From assembly GCF_900104245.1 (NCBI RefSeq), contig NZ_FMXN01000013.1:1-48756 (forward strand): 48,756 nucleotides of DNA, read 5' to 3'. The notes under the pieces are model-generated. The model was not told the DNA's origin, did no database searches, and saw only the letters and a list, made by a program, of their open reading frames with translations. A program made the position numbers and the translations under genes. Shown here one piece after another: positions 18,014 through 27,144 of this stretch (positions are counted from its first letter, which is position 1; every line of letters starts with the position of its first letter). The stretch comes from Pseudidiomarina indica. Lineage in GTDB: Bacteria; Pseudomonadota; Gammaproteobacteria; Enterobacterales; Alteromonadaceae.

Positions 18014-18042
18014 GATATAGAGGCGAATGGCGATAAAGTCAA
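18014..18042 (-). promoter_or_regulatory. maoP promoter
   Basis: On the minus strand TTGACT (18037-18042), a 17-bp spacer and TATATC (18014-18019) make a good vegetative promoter about 60 bases before maoP. Between it and the gene, CGCCTCT and AGAGGCG arms form a 7-bp inverted repeat that spans the start-site region. Confidence 0.65.
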
Positions 18043-18076
18043 TATTTTTATTGATTTTCACTGAAAATTAACCGTT

Positions 18077-19363
18077 CTAGCTGGTCTTGACGCGTAATCC
18101 CCAATCATCCCAGGCTTCCCGTGCCAGCTGCTCACGAAACTCAGGTGCAGCGATCTGAATTAAGGCGTCCGCACGTTCAGTCAAACTTTTCGCGCGTAGA
18201 TTAGCGACCCCAAACTCTGTTACCACATAATGGACGTGAGCACGTGTCGTGACCACCCCTGCTCCTGGATTCAACATGCTAGAAATACGCGAGACTTTTC
18301 CGCCGCAGGCCGTTGCTGGAAGAGCAATCACGGAACGCCCGCCTTCTGACAAGCTTGCACCACGCACAAAGTCCATTTGTCCGCCCACGCCAGAATAAAT
18401 CTTGGTTCCCATCGAGTCCGCACAAACCTGACCGCTCAAGTCGATCTGTAACGCACTGTTAATGGCCATAACTTGTTTATTCTGGCGAATCACCGCGGTG
18501 TCGTTGGTGTACTCCACATCAAGGAAAGCCACCAGCGGGTTATCATGAACAAAATCGTAAAGTTTCTGACTGCCCATGGCGAAGGTGGTGACTATTTTGC
18601 CGCGATGTTTACGTTTGCGAGAATTGTTAATCACGCCCCGCTCCACCAGAGGCAATACACCGTCAGAGAACATCTCGGTATGAATGCCGAGGTCTTTATG
18701 ATTGCCTAAGCAGCGCAAGGTGGCATCAGGAATTGCGCCGATGCCCATTTGCAGACAATCACCATCATTGATGAGTCCCGCGACTAACTCACCGATCCGA
18801 GAGGTCACCGCCGACTGTTCCGGTTGTTGATGGATCGGAAGTGGCGCTTCATGCACAAAGTAGCGGTCAATTTGATTTAACGAAATAAAGGAGTCACCGT
18901 GAGTGCGTGGCATGTTGGGGTTTACCCAGGCAATCACTTTACGGGCAACTTGCAGCGCCGCACGAGTGGCCTCGACCGAAATACCTAAGCTACAATAACC
19001 ATGAGCATCAGGGGGTGACACTTGAATTAAAACGGCATCTAACGGCTGGTCACCGGAGCGAAATAATTTCGGAATTTCTGAAAGAAACATAGGGACATAA
19101 TCTGCTAAGCCGTCATTAACAGCACCACGCGTCGATTTCCCCACGAAAAATGCACGCTGCCGCAAGTGCCCCTTTAACTCAGGTTGGCTCAGGATCTCAC
19201 TTTGCTCAGTGTGTAACTGTAAGAGGGTCAGGTTTTGGCGTGATAAGGCCACTTCCGCCAGCCCCTCAAGGAGCTTATAGGGGGTTGCTGCCATCGATTG
19301 GCACCAGATGACATCATTGTCTTCCAAAATTTGGAGCGCTTCATGTGCATTTTGAACGAGCAT
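18077..19363 (-). CDS. acetyl-CoA hydrolase / CoA-transferase family protein
   Basis: The 428-aa protein belongs to the acetyl-CoA hydrolase/4-hydroxybutyrate CoA-transferase family (class I CoA-transferase fold, two similar domains). Supporting segments are VSPPDAHGYCSLGISVEAT, LQMGIGAIPDATL, and GIHTEMFSDG, where the Glu is the expected catalytic residue that forms the glutamyl-CoA thioester. The C-terminal GGQMDFVRGA and VVTEFGVANLRAKS are also typical. Likely donors or acceptors are acetate, succinate, propionate or butyrate, but the sequence alone does not fix the substrate. It stands alone, without beta-oxidation or butyrate genes beside it, and diverges from the DUF423 gene. Confidence 0.85.
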   Translation of the reverse strand: MLVQNAHEALQILEDNDVIWCQSMAATPYKLLEGLAEVALSRQNLTLLQLHTEQSEILSQPELKGHLRQRAFFVGKSTRGAVNDGLADYVPMFLSEIPKLFRSGDQPLDAVLIQVSPPDAHGYCSLGISVEATRAALQVARKVIAWVNPNMPRTHGDSFISLNQIDRYFVHEAPLPIHQQPEQSAVTSRIGELVAGLINDGDCLQMGIGAIPDATLRCLGNHKDLGIHTEMFSDGVLPLVERGVINNSRKRKHRGKIVTTFAMGSQKLYDFVHDNPLVAFLDVEYTNDTAVIRQNKQVMAINSALQIDLSGQVCADSMGTKIYSGVGGQMDFVRGASLSEGGRSVIALPATACGGKVSRISSMLNPGAGVVTTRAHVHYVVTEFGVANLRAKSLTERADALIQIAAPEFREQLAREAWDDWGLRVKTS

Positions 19364-19419
19364 AGTGAGTCCTTTTCAGATACAGTTTCAACAATATCAA
19401 GATGAGGTTAAACAAGGCT

Positions 19420-19791
19420 ATGAAAATATTCGTAATGCTCGGCGCAATCAATATGGCGTTGGGGGTAGTTTTAGGAGCATTTGGGGCGCATGGATTAAAA
19501 CAATTTGCCTCCCCCGAACAAATTACGGTGTTTCAAACGGGCGTTCAGTACCAAATTTACCATGCACTCGGATTGCTATTAGTGGCAGTGCTGCTCAAAC
19601 AATTTCCGCAAGCTCATGGGTTACGAACCGGGGGCTGGATTATGCTGGCTGGAATTATTTTATTTTCAGGCAGCCTTTATTTACTTGGGCTGACCGGTAA
19701 TAAAATCTTTGGACCCGTTACTCCCGTAGGCGGCGTGTGTTTTATTGTTGCTTGGATTTGGACATTCTGGGCGGTGTTGAAAGAAATTTAA
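19420..19791 (+). CDS. DUF423 membrane protein (YgdD-like)
   Basis: This 123-aa protein has four predicted transmembrane segments and matches the DUF423 pattern: an N-terminal LGAINMALGVVLGAFGAHGL, a central FQTGVQYQIYHALGLL, then GIILFSGSLYLLGLTG and VTPVGGVCFIVAWIW. Its function is unknown. An ATG at 19402 is possible, but the start at 19420 gives the usual family N-terminus and has GAGG and AAGG upstream. It is divergent from the CoA-transferase gene and ends 20 bp before a convergent tRNA. Confidence 0.85.
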   Translation: MKIFVMLGAINMALGVVLGAFGAHGLKQFASPEQITVFQTGVQYQIYHALGLLLVAVLLKQFPQAHGLRTGGWIMLAGIILFSGSLYLLGLTGNKIFGPVTPVGGVCFIVAWIWTFWAVLKEI

Positions 19792-19811
19792 TAGGACCGG
19801 TTGAGGAGTTT

Positions 19812-19887
<76 letters not shown>

Positions 19888-19909
19888 TTATCCTCGAAGT
19901 GAGCCGATT

Positions 19910-19937
19910 ATTCTAACGACTCCCCCCGCAAAGTCAA
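19910..19937 (-). promoter_or_regulatory. promoter of the first tRNA-Gly
   Basis: On the minus strand TTGACT (19932-19937), a 16-bp spacer and TAGAAT (19910-19915) are followed by a fairly GC-rich discriminator (AATCGGC). This has the shape of a stable-RNA promoter. Confidence 0.75.
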
Positions 19938-19983
19938 TACACCCAATGGGGGAGCCTTGCTTACCCCTCTTGCCTGCAAGCAT

Positions 19984-20020
19984 AAAAAAAGCCCGAAAGA
20001 TGAAAGTCTTTCGGGCTTTT
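19984..20020 (-). terminator. terminator between the two tRNA-Gly genes
   Basis: AAGCCCGAAAGA and TCTTTCGGGCTT pair almost perfectly around a TGAAAG-type loop, with an A-run on one side and a T-run on the other. It can therefore stop transcription on either strand. On the minus strand it ends the transcript of the upstream tRNA-Gly. Confidence 0.9.
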
Positions 20021-20027
20021 CAGAATT

Positions 20028-20103
20028 TGGAGCGAGAAACGAGATTCGAACTCGCGACCCCAACCTTGGCAAGGTTGTGCTCTACCAGCTGAGCTATTCT
20101 CGC
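20028..20103 (-). tRNA. tRNA-Gly (GCC), second copy
   Basis: This is a 76-nt tRNA with encoded CCA and anticodon GCC. It differs from its neighbour at 19812 in the acceptor stem (GCGAGAA/TTCTCGC instead of GCGGGAA/TTCCCGC), in one D-loop base and in one T-loop-side base (TTCGAAT against TTCGAGT). The acceptor change is compensated on both strands, so both copies should be functional. It has its own promoter and is followed by a terminator. Confidence 0.96.
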
Positions 20104-20121
20104 ATGTGTTAACGAGGCCGT

Positions 20122-20149
20122 ATTTTACTGATCCTCCGCGTCTCGTCAA
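20122..20149 (-). promoter_or_regulatory. promoter of the second tRNA-Gly
   Basis: On the minus strand TTGACG (20144-20149), a 16-bp spacer and TAAAAT (20122-20127) are followed by a GC-rich discriminator (ACGGCC). The boxes and spacer length are the same as in rrn P1 at 333-360. Confidence 0.8.
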
Positions 20150-20206
20150 GCGCTTTTTTCACCTAATCGGTGCGTTCGTTCGCTATTTAATCGGTTCGCA
20201 TAAAAA

Positions 20207-20773
20207 TCATGCATCATTGAGCGCAAAGGGCTCTTTAAATAAGTGTTTACGATAGTAACGCAGTTCCTCAATGGACTCACGAATATCAGCAAGAGCGGTG
20301 TGGGCACCTTGTTTCACTAACCCACTCGCAACTTCCGGCGCCCAATATTTGGCCAATTGTTTCAGAGTACTGACGTCTAAATTTCGGTAATGAAAATAGG
20401 CTTCCAAAGTCGGCATATGTTTCGCTAAAAAACGACGGTCTTGGCAAATCGTATTCCCACACATCGGGGAACTGCCTGGCGTGACCCATTGTTGTAAAAA
20501 CTCAATGGTTGCGGCACTGGCTTGGGCGTCATCATAAGGACTTGCCTTGACCCGTTCTATTAACCCTGACCCAGTATGAGTTCGCACGTTCCAATCATCC
20601 ATTCGATCTAACCATGCTTGCGGTTGATGAACTGCTAGCACAGGCCCTTCCGCCAAAATATTTAAGTCGTAATCGGTGACGATGGTCGCCACTTCAATAA
20701 TATGGTTGGTTTCCGGGCACAATCCGGTCATTTCTAAATCGATCCAAATCAGTCGATCGGCACTCGCTGTCAT
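20207..20773 (-). CDS. orn: oligoribonuclease
   Basis: Orn is a 3'-5' exonuclease that degrades the shortest RNAs, above all dinucleotides, including pGpG from cyclic-di-GMP turnover. The 188-aa protein (E. coli 181) is a DEDDh nuclease: [11 protein letters not shown] gives the first Asp and Glu, [18 protein letters not shown] the second Asp region, and [18 protein letters not shown] the catalytic His and last Asp. It diverges from rsgA, as in E. coli. Confidence 0.97.
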   Translation of the reverse strand: MTASADRLIWIDLEMTGLCPETNHIIEVATIVTDYDLNILAEGPVLAVHQPQAWLDRMDDWNVRTHTGSGLIERVKASPYDDAQASAATIEFLQQWVTPGSSPMCGNTICQDRRFLAKHMPTLEAYFHYRNLDVSTLKQLAKYWAPEVASGLVKQGAHTALADIRESIEELRYYRKHLFKEPFALNDA

Positions 20774-20864
20774 TGATTTTTACCCTATATGGACACAATT
20801 AATTTCAGGCACTTCATATCATGATCATGTATGATTCTGCATAGTATGAACTGGAATGAAATTG

Positions 20865-21923
20865 ATGGCAAAACAACGACGTTTAAACAAAGGACAATTA
20901 CGCCGGATAAAATCCAATCAGGAACGGCGCCTTCAACAGGTTCAGCACGATGCGGACATCACTGATGACACCGCATTGGAAGCAGCTGAGCTCGGCGTTG
21001 TGGTTAGTCGTTTCGGGCAACAAGCCATTATTTGTACCGTGCAAGAGCCCGCGCTGCGCTGCCATATTCGTCGCACTGTCGACTCCTTAGTGTGCGGTGA
21101 TAATGTAATTTGGCGTCGTTTTAAACAGCGCAATGATGACATTGCAGGCGTCATCGAAGCAGTGCAACCGCGCCAAACGCTATTAAGCCGTCCTGATTAT
21201 TACGATGGGTTGAAACCCGTTGCTGCTAACGTGGATCAAATCCTGGTGGTCAGCAGTGTATTGCCTGCCTTTTCCAGCCAAATTATCGACCGTTACTTGG
21301 TGGCGTGTGAGGACATCGGCGTCACCCCAGTAATCATTCTGAACAAAGCCGATTTGTTACAACAATTACCGCCGGATGAGCAGCAAGAAATCACTGCTGC
21401 CCTCGCGGTCTACCGAGACATTGGTTACCGCGTTGAAATGGTCAGTGCGCTTGAGCCAGAATCCGTTGAATCGATCCGTCAATTGCTTGATCAGCATTGT
21501 TCCATCGTGGTGGGCCAATCAGGCGTGGGCAAATCGTCGCTCGTCAATGCGTTAATGCCACATATTCAAGCTGAGGTTGGGGATGTCTCCGATAACTCAG
21601 GGTTGGGTCAACATACCACCACAGTAGCAACACGCTATCAGGTTCCCACGGGTGGGGTGTTAATTGACTCACCGGGCATTCGCGAGTTCGCCCTCTGGCA
21701 TTTAGAACCCGAACGAGTGGCCTGGTGCTTTATCGACTTTCGTCCCTACCTAGGCCAGTGTAAATTTCGTGATTGTAAACACCAAGATGACCCTGAATGT
21801 GCATTAAAAGAAGCCTGTGCAGCAGGTGACCTGCATGCCACTCGCTTGTACAATTACCACAGAATCATTGAATCGATGGCCTTAAAACCATCCCGTGCAA
21901 CGACAAGAGGAAAAAAAACGTGA
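20865..21923 (+). CDS. rsgA: ribosome small-subunit-dependent GTPase RsgA
   Basis: RsgA is a late 30S assembly factor that checks the decoding centre and releases RbfA. The 352-aa product has an N-terminal OB-fold and a circularly permuted GTPase domain: the G4 motif NKAD near residue 160 comes before the P-loop [14 protein letters not shown] near residue 217 and the G3 DSPG. A C-terminal zinc knuckle follows ([14 protein letters not shown]). I start at the ATG at 20865, which has GGA nine bases upstream, rather than at 20856. Its stop overlaps the GTG start of psd. Confidence 0.96.
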   Translation: MAKQRRLNKGQLRRIKSNQERRLQQVQHDADITDDTALEAAELGVVVSRFGQQAIICTVQEPALRCHIRRTVDSLVCGDNVIWRRFKQRNDDIAGVIEAVQPRQTLLSRPDYYDGLKPVAANVDQILVVSSVLPAFSSQIIDRYLVACEDIGVTPVIILNKADLLQQLPPDEQQEITAALAVYRDIGYRVEMVSALEPESVESIRQLLDQHCSIVVGQSGVGKSSLVNALMPHIQAEVGDVSDNSGLGQHTTTVATRYQVPTGGVLIDSPGIREFALWHLEPERVAWCFIDFRPYLGQCKFRDCKHQDDPECALKEACAAGDLHATRLYNYHRIIESMALKPSRATTRGKKT

Positions 21924-22789
21924 ACTGGAATCGCGTGAAAGTACAACTGCAGCATGTTATGCCAAAACATGCCATTTCTCGGGCCATGGGTAAATTTGCC
22001 GCGGCAGAAGCGGGCTGGTTCACCCAGGTATTTATTCGCTGGTTTATTCGACAGTACAAAATCGATATGAGCGAAGCGATTCTGGAGCAACCCAGCGACT
22101 ATAAAACCTTTAACGAGTTCTTCACTCGTTATCTAAAGCCTGAGCTGCGTCCATTGCTTGCCAATGAACCACACCTTTTCGCTCATCCAGTTGATGGGGC
22201 AATTAGCCAATTGGGCGATATCGATGATGATCGTATCTTCCAAGCCAAAGGGCACGACTATAGCTTGTTGGAGTTGCTAGGGGGCGATACAGAGGCCGCC
22301 GAGCAATTTCATGATGGCGAGTTTGCGACAATCTACCTAGCACCAAAAGATTATCACCGCATTCATATGCCGTGTGATGGCGTCTTGCGCAAAATGATCT
22401 ACGTGCCTGGTGATCTCTACTCAGTCAACCCACTCACGGTGGCTCATGTGCCTAATTTGTTTGCACGGAATGAGCGTGTCATTGCAATTTTTGACGGTGA
22501 ATTTGGCCCCTTTGCGATGATTCTGGTCGGCGCGACTATCGTGGCAAGCATCGGCACCGTTTGGTCAGGAACCGTGACGCCTCCGAAAGGTACAGATGTT
22601 CATACCTGGCACTATCCAGCATCCGGTGATCAAGCAATTCGGTTAAAGAAAGGGGAAGAAATGGGCCACTTCAAACTTGGTTCAACAGTTATCCTGTTGT
22701 TCCCTGATGATGTGATTGATTTCGATGATGATTTAGAACCTGGCAGTGTCACCCGAATGGGTGAAATTCTTGGTGAAAGAGACGACTAA
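21920..22789 (+). CDS. psd: phosphatidylserine decarboxylase proenzyme
   Basis: Psd makes phosphatidylethanolamine from phosphatidylserine at the inner membrane. The 289-aa proenzyme has the self-cleavage motif LGST near its C-terminus. Cleavage between Gly254 and Ser255 turns the serine into the pyruvoyl prosthetic group and gives beta and alpha chains. Other conserved parts are [26 protein letters not shown] and [15 protein letters not shown]. It starts with GTG overlapping the rsgA stop (GTGA), so translation is probably coupled. The rsgA-psd order is as in E. coli; a terminator follows. Confidence 0.97.
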   Translation: MNWNRVKVQLQHVMPKHAISRAMGKFAAAEAGWFTQVFIRWFIRQYKIDMSEAILEQPSDYKTFNEFFTRYLKPELRPLLANEPHLFAHPVDGAISQLGDIDDDRIFQAKGHDYSLLELLGGDTEAAEQFHDGEFATIYLAPKDYHRIHMPCDGVLRKMIYVPGDLYSVNPLTVAHVPNLFARNERVIAIFDGEFGPFAMILVGATIVASIGTVWSGTVTPPKGTDVHTWHYPASGDQAIRLKKGEEMGHFKLGSTVILLFPDDVIDFDDDLEPGSVTRMGEILGERDD

Positions 22790-22816
22790 GTACAACTCGA
22801 ATCCTTGGTATTTAAG

Positions 22817-22850
22817 AAGGCTTCATGAGTCACCTCATGAAGCCTTTTTT
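22817..22850. terminator. bidirectional terminator between psd and the RND pump
   Basis: AAGGCTTCATGAG and CTCATGAAGCCTT form a perfect 13-bp stem with a four-base TCAC loop, followed by six T. It serves psd on the plus strand and, with the A residues on the other side, may also serve the convergent RND gene that ends at 22858. Confidence 0.9.
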
Positions 22851-22857
22851 ATCCGGG

Positions 22858-25800
22858 TTAATCGGCTTTGTGGTAAGGATACTGAACTTCCAGTTCCTCT
22901 AGCTCTTTCGCAATCGTTTCTGGCGATGTGGTGTTTCTCGCCAACAACGAATACAGCGAAGGAATCACGAAAATAGTCAAGAATGACGAGAGTGCGACCC
23001 CGGCGAAAATCACCACCCCAATCACCACCCGGCTTTCAGCTCCTGGGCCCGTGCCAAAGATCAGTGGTAACGCACTTGCCAAGGTGGTTACTGCCGTCAT
23101 GACGATTGGCCGCAACCGTTGTTGTGAAGCTTGCACCAGCGCATCGTCAAACTTCATGCCGGCATCGCGTAGTTGGTTCGCGAACTCAACAATCAAGATA
23201 CCGTTTTTGGCCGCTAAGCCAATCAACATGATAATCCCAATTTGGCTATAGATGTTGATGGTCATATCCGCCAGATACAAACCAATAATGGCACCTAAAA
23301 TAGCCAGTGGCACAATCAGCATGATCACGAATGGATGCACAAAGCTCTCAAACTGTGCCGCTAACACCAAGTAGGCAACCAGCAGCGCCAGCACAAAAAC
23401 AAAGATGACCGAGCTGCCACTTTCTTTGTACAGCTGCGACTCGCCTTTATAGTCAATGGTGACATCATCCGGCAATTCAGTTCGGACAATTTCCTCAAGA
23501 TAAGCTAACGCTTCACCCAACGAATAGCCTTCAGCTAAGTTCGCTTCAATGGTGATACTTCGCATCCGGTTGTATCGCTTTAACGAGCCTGCTGTCGCCT
23601 TTTCCTCAATGGTCACTAAGTTTGATAATGGAATCAGCTGACCTGAGGTAGTCGAACGTACATAAATGTTATCAATGGCCGTTGGGCTACGATAATCTGA
23701 GCGTTCCCCTTCTAAGATAACGTCATACTCTTCACCCCGATCAATGTAGGTGGTGGCACGACGTTGTCCAAGCATGGTTTCAAGCGTACGACCAATATCC
23801 CCCACCGACACGCCAAGGTCTGACGCGCGCTCTTGATTAATGCGGATTAACAGCTGAGGTAAGGTCGCCTTATAATCACTGTCTAAATCAAGCAAGTAAG
23901 GGTTGGTACTGGCTTTCTCGATAAGCACATCGCGGTAAGCAGCAAGTTGCTCATAGGTATTTCCTTGCAAGACAAACTGCACCGGGCGCCCGTTGCCTCC
24001 GCTAATACCACTGCGCATAAAGGCAAAGGCTCGAACCCCAGTGAGATCATTCAGTTTTTCAGAAACTTCATCCATCAACTCGAAAGTTGACCAGTCTCTA
24101 TCTTCAAATGGAATCGCGCCCACGGTTGCGACCCCAGTCGAATCACCCCAACCTGGCGAACGAATAATCAGACGATCAATTTTGCCTGCATCCAAATATG
24201 GCATGAGGATACGCTCAACTTCACGCATGTGAGCTGAGTTCGATTCGAAACTTGCGCCTTCTTCCCCACGAACCAAGACAAAGAATGTGCCTCGGTCTTC
24301 TGGCGGAACAAACTCTTCTTCCACGAACTGCATGATGCCGTACGCTAAGAGTGCTGAAAAAACAATCAGCAAGGCAGACATCCAGGGATATGCTAGCGTT
24401 CGTTTCAGGGCTCGGACGTAACCTGATTCAATTCGAGAAAACGTCCGGTCAACAAATTGAGCAAATTTATTGGAGCGTTCCTTGCGTTGTAAAATCTTAG
24501 AGCCGAGCATGGGCGATAGCGTCAGTGCCGTTAAACACGAGAATACGACCGCAGCTGCAATAGCAAGCGCGAACTCGGTAAATAACTGGCCAATATTTCC
24601 TTCCAAGAAGGCTAATGGCACGAACACTGATATCAACACTGCGGTGGTTGCCAATACCGCAAACCCAACCTCACGCGTGCCTCGATAGGCTGCCAATAAT
24701 GGGGGTTCACCCGACTCAATTCGGCGGTAGATGTTCTCTAACACAATAATCGAGTCATCCACCACCAAGCCGATGGCCAACACCAACGCTAGCAGGGTTA
24801 ACAGGTTAATCGAGAATCCCATCGCAAATAGCGCTATATAAGACGCAATCACCGCTACCGGCACCGTCACGGCTGGAATAAGCGTGGCACGGAAGTTCCC
24901 GAGGAACATATAGATGACCACAATCACCAGAGTCATTGCGATAATCAGGGTCTTATACACCTCATCGATCGATCCCTTAATGAAAATTGAGGAATCATAG
25001 CTAGGAACGATAAACATCGATTCCGGCAGCGTTTGCATGATGGTGTCGATTTCGGTGCGAACGTTTTCAACCACTTCTAAGGTATTTGCTTTGGACTGTT
25101 TGACAATCCCAATACCGATCATGTTCACACCGTTGCCACGGAAGTCTGTTTTATCGTTTTCCGAGCCCATTTCGATGCGAGCGACTTCGGCTAAGCGCAC
25201 TAGCTGACCATTGTCACCGCGCTTGATACTTAACCGCTCAAAGTGTTCTGGCGTTAAATAGGTTCGTGCCACCCGTACGGTAAATTCACGGTCAATGGAT
25301 TCCACTTCACCCGCCGGGAGCTCGACGTTTTCGGAACGCAGACGGTTCTCAATATCACTCACAGTAATATTCCGCGCGGCCATGGCATCCCGGTCCAGCC
25401 AAATCCGCATGGCATACCGCCGTTCACCTCCCAACACCACGCGTGCCACGCCATCAACCACAGAGAGTCGTTCGGCAATGTAGCGATCGGCATAGTCGGT
25501 GAGTTCTAATACCGACATGGTCTCACTGCGTAAGTTGTACCAAACAATCGTACTCTCGTCCGAGTTCGCTTTAGAAACTTCTGGCGGGTCTACTTGCTCA
25601 GGTAAGTTATCCAGCACTCGGGAAACACGGTCACGAACGTCGTTTGCCGCCGCATCGATATCGCGGGACAATTCAAATTCGATGCTGATACGTGAACGAC
25701 CGTTACGGCTGTTTGATGAGATATTTTTAATCCCTTCAATCCCGCTAATACGGTCTTCAATGACTTGGGTTATTTGAGTTTCTACGATATCCGCAGACGC

Positions 25801-25959
25801 CCCAGTATAGGTGGTATCAATTGATACGACAGGCGGATCGATGTCTGGGTATTCGCGCAGTGGCAGCATCGAAAACGCCACCACGCCGAACACGATCAAT
25901 AGGATATTAACAACCGACGCAAAAACTGGGCGTTTGACTGACAAATCAGAGAGTAACAT
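22858..25959 (-). CDS. RND efflux permease, HAE1 (AcrB/MexF-like) family
   Basis: This 1,033-aa inner-membrane proton antiporter should export hydrophobic or amphiphilic compounds such as drugs, dyes or bile-like molecules. The start LLSDLSVKRPVFASVVNILL, the long periplasmic loops after segments 1 and 7, and GLVVDDSIIVLENIYRRIE in segment 4 (the proton-relay Asp pair) are typical. So are VYLVLAAQFESF-like AYLVLAAQFESFVHP and the final AAKNGILIVEFANQL. It is the second gene of an operon, 5 bp after its adaptor, with no outer-membrane channel gene beside it, so it probably shares a TolC-type channel encoded elsewhere. Substrates cannot be read from the sequence. Confidence 0.93.
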   Translation of the reverse strand: MLLSDLSVKRPVFASVVNILLIVFGVVAFSMLPLREYPDIDPPVVSIDTTYTGASADIVETQITQVIEDRISGIEGIKNISSNSRNGRSRISIEFELSRDIDAAANDVRDRVSRVLDNLPEQVDPPEVSKANSDESTIVWYNLRSETMSVLELTDYADRYIAERLSVVDGVARVVLGGERRYAMRIWLDRDAMAARNITVSDIENRLRSENVELPAGEVESIDREFTVRVARTYLTPEHFERLSIKRGDNGQLVRLAEVARIEMGSENDKTDFRGNGVNMIGIGIVKQSKANTLEVVENVRTEIDTIMQTLPESMFIVPSYDSSIFIKGSIDEVYKTLIIAMTLVIVVIYMFLGNFRATLIPAVTVPVAVIASYIALFAMGFSINLLTLLALVLAIGLVVDDSIIVLENIYRRIESGEPPLLAAYRGTREVGFAVLATTAVLISVFVPLAFLEGNIGQLFTEFALAIAAAVVFSCLTALTLSPMLGSKILQRKERSNKFAQFVDRTFSRIESGYVRALKRTLAYPWMSALLIVFSALLAYGIMQFVEEEFVPPEDRGTFFVLVRGEEGASFESNSAHMREVERILMPYLDAGKIDRLIIRSPGWGDSTGVATVGAIPFEDRDWSTFELMDEVSEKLNDLTGVRAFAFMRSGISGGNGRPVQFVLQGNTYEQLAAYRDVLIEKASTNPYLLDLDSDYKATLPQLLIRINQERASDLGVSVGDIGRTLETMLGQRRATTYIDRGEEYDVILEGERSDYRSPTAIDNIYVRSTTSGQLIPLSNLVTIEEKATAGSLKRYNRMRSITIEANLAEGYSLGEALAYLEEIVRTELPDDVTIDYKGESQLYKESGSSVIFVFVLALLVAYLVLAAQFESFVHPFVIMLIVPLAILGAIIGLYLADMTINIYSQIGIIMLIGLAAKNGILIVEFANQLRDAGMKFDDALVQASQQRLRPIVMTAVTTLASALPLIFGTGPGAESRVVIGVVIFAGVALSSFLTIFVIPSLYSLLARNTTSPETIAKELEELEVQYPYHKAD

Positions 25960-25964
25960 TGTGG

Positions 25965-27023
25965 TTAACCCTCCCGTACGAAGACGGCAACACCATTACG
26001 GAGGCGTATCATCCCCTCAGTCACCACTTTGTCGCCTGGTTTGATGCCGTCGATGATTTCGACAATACCCGGCTTGCGACGCCCGATGGTTACAGGTTTC
26101 TGATGTGCAATAAGCTGGTCATCAATAACGTAAACAAACATCTGATCGTTAATAGGGACGATGGCTTTTTCCGGAAGGATAATGGCTTCATCCACGCTCC
26201 GCAGCAGGCTCACGCGGAGTAACATGCCGGGACGTAATTTATTTTCTTTATTCGGCAAAATGGCCCGCACTAAAATCGAGCGAGTGAGCGGGTCAACCCG
26301 CGAATCAATGCTACGGATTTCACCGCGGAACTCTTCACCTGGGTAGGCACCACTACGAGCGACCACTTCCTGCCCTACTTTTAAGCTCGCAAAGAATAAT
26401 TCAGGAACGTTGAAATCAAGCTTAATTGGGTTCACATCATCGAGTGTGGTGATTTGCTGGCCTGGGCTGACTAACGAGCCGACACTGACATGACGAATCC
26501 CGAGGCGGCCATCAAAGGGTGCCACAATGCGTTTCTGTGCTAATTGCGTTTCAGCCACTTCCAACGAAGCAATAATTTCTTTAACCGTGACATCCTGAGA
26601 TTCTAATTGCTGCTGCGATGCGGCATTTTGGCGGCGCAAATCAACGAGCCGCTGATACTGACGGTTTGCTTCTGCAAGACGGAATTTTAATTCACGGACA
26701 CGTGCGGTTTCTTCACGGGAATCCAGCTCCACCAACACATCACCTGCTTTCACCAAGTCGCCGTCATCAAAATAAACTGCCATGACAATGTCTTGGGCTT
26801 GCGCAGTAACGACAATGGATTCATTCGCTTGTGCGGTACCAAGTGCCTCGATGACATCACGGTATTCACTCATTTGAACTGTTTGCACGCGAACAGGGAC
26901 GGGATTTTGGGGCCGTTCTTCTTTGCCGGCATTCGGGTCAGCAATTCCCAAAAAGTAGACAACAGCAACTGCTGCAATAAGAAGTATTATCGTGACTGGA
27001 TTAAATAAGTTTCGTGCTGCCAT
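25965..27023 (-). CDS. RND efflux periplasmic adaptor (membrane fusion protein)
   Basis: This 352-aa adaptor links the RND permease to the outer-membrane channel. The N-terminus has one membrane anchor (about residues 9-27, ILLIAAVAVVYFLGIAD) and no lipobox, unlike AcrA, so it is probably held by an uncleaved helix. Then come the lipoyl half-motifs (VYFDDGDLVKAGDVLVELDS and RIVAPFDGRLGIRHVSVGS), a coiled-coil hairpin between them (about residues 110-170) and the beta-barrel domain. GAGGG stands before the ATG. It is the first gene of the operon, and a palindrome lies upstream at 27053-27067. Confidence 0.92.
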   Translation of the reverse strand: MAARNLFNPVTIILLIAAVAVVYFLGIADPNAGKEERPQNPVPVRVQTVQMSEYRDVIEALGTAQANESIVVTAQAQDIVMAVYFDDGDLVKAGDVLVELDSREETARVRELKFRLAEANRQYQRLVDLRRQNAASQQQLESQDVTVKEIIASLEVAETQLAQKRIVAPFDGRLGIRHVSVGSLVSPGQQITTLDDVNPIKLDFNVPELFFASLKVGQEVVARSGAYPGEEFRGEIRSIDSRVDPLTRSILVRAILPNKENKLRPGMLLRVSLLRSVDEAIILPEKAIVPINDQMFVYVIDDQLIAHQKPVTIGRRKPGIVEIIDGIKPGDKVVTEGMIRLRNGVAVFVREG

Positions 27024-27032
27024 AAATCCCTC

Positions 27033-27079
27033 AGGTTACCGCGTTGGCTTCATGTCATTCTATGACACTATTGTAACCT
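27033..27079 (-). promoter_or_regulatory. candidate operator upstream of the RND operon
   Basis: TGTCAT-TCT-ATGACA (27053-27067) is a perfect 6-bp inverted repeat with a 3-bp centre. It is enclosed by a second pair, AGGTTAC (27033-27039) and GTAACCT (27073-27079). Possible -10 boxes (TACAAT, TAGAAT on the minus strand) lie among them, but no convincing -35 is seen. The form suits a dimeric regulator, yet no regulator gene is adjacent. Confidence 0.45.
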
Positions 27080-27144
27080 AGTGATTTATCGCAGCACCCC
27101 CGCTCATCGGACAATAAACGGGGTTTACCGCAAAAACGAAATGA

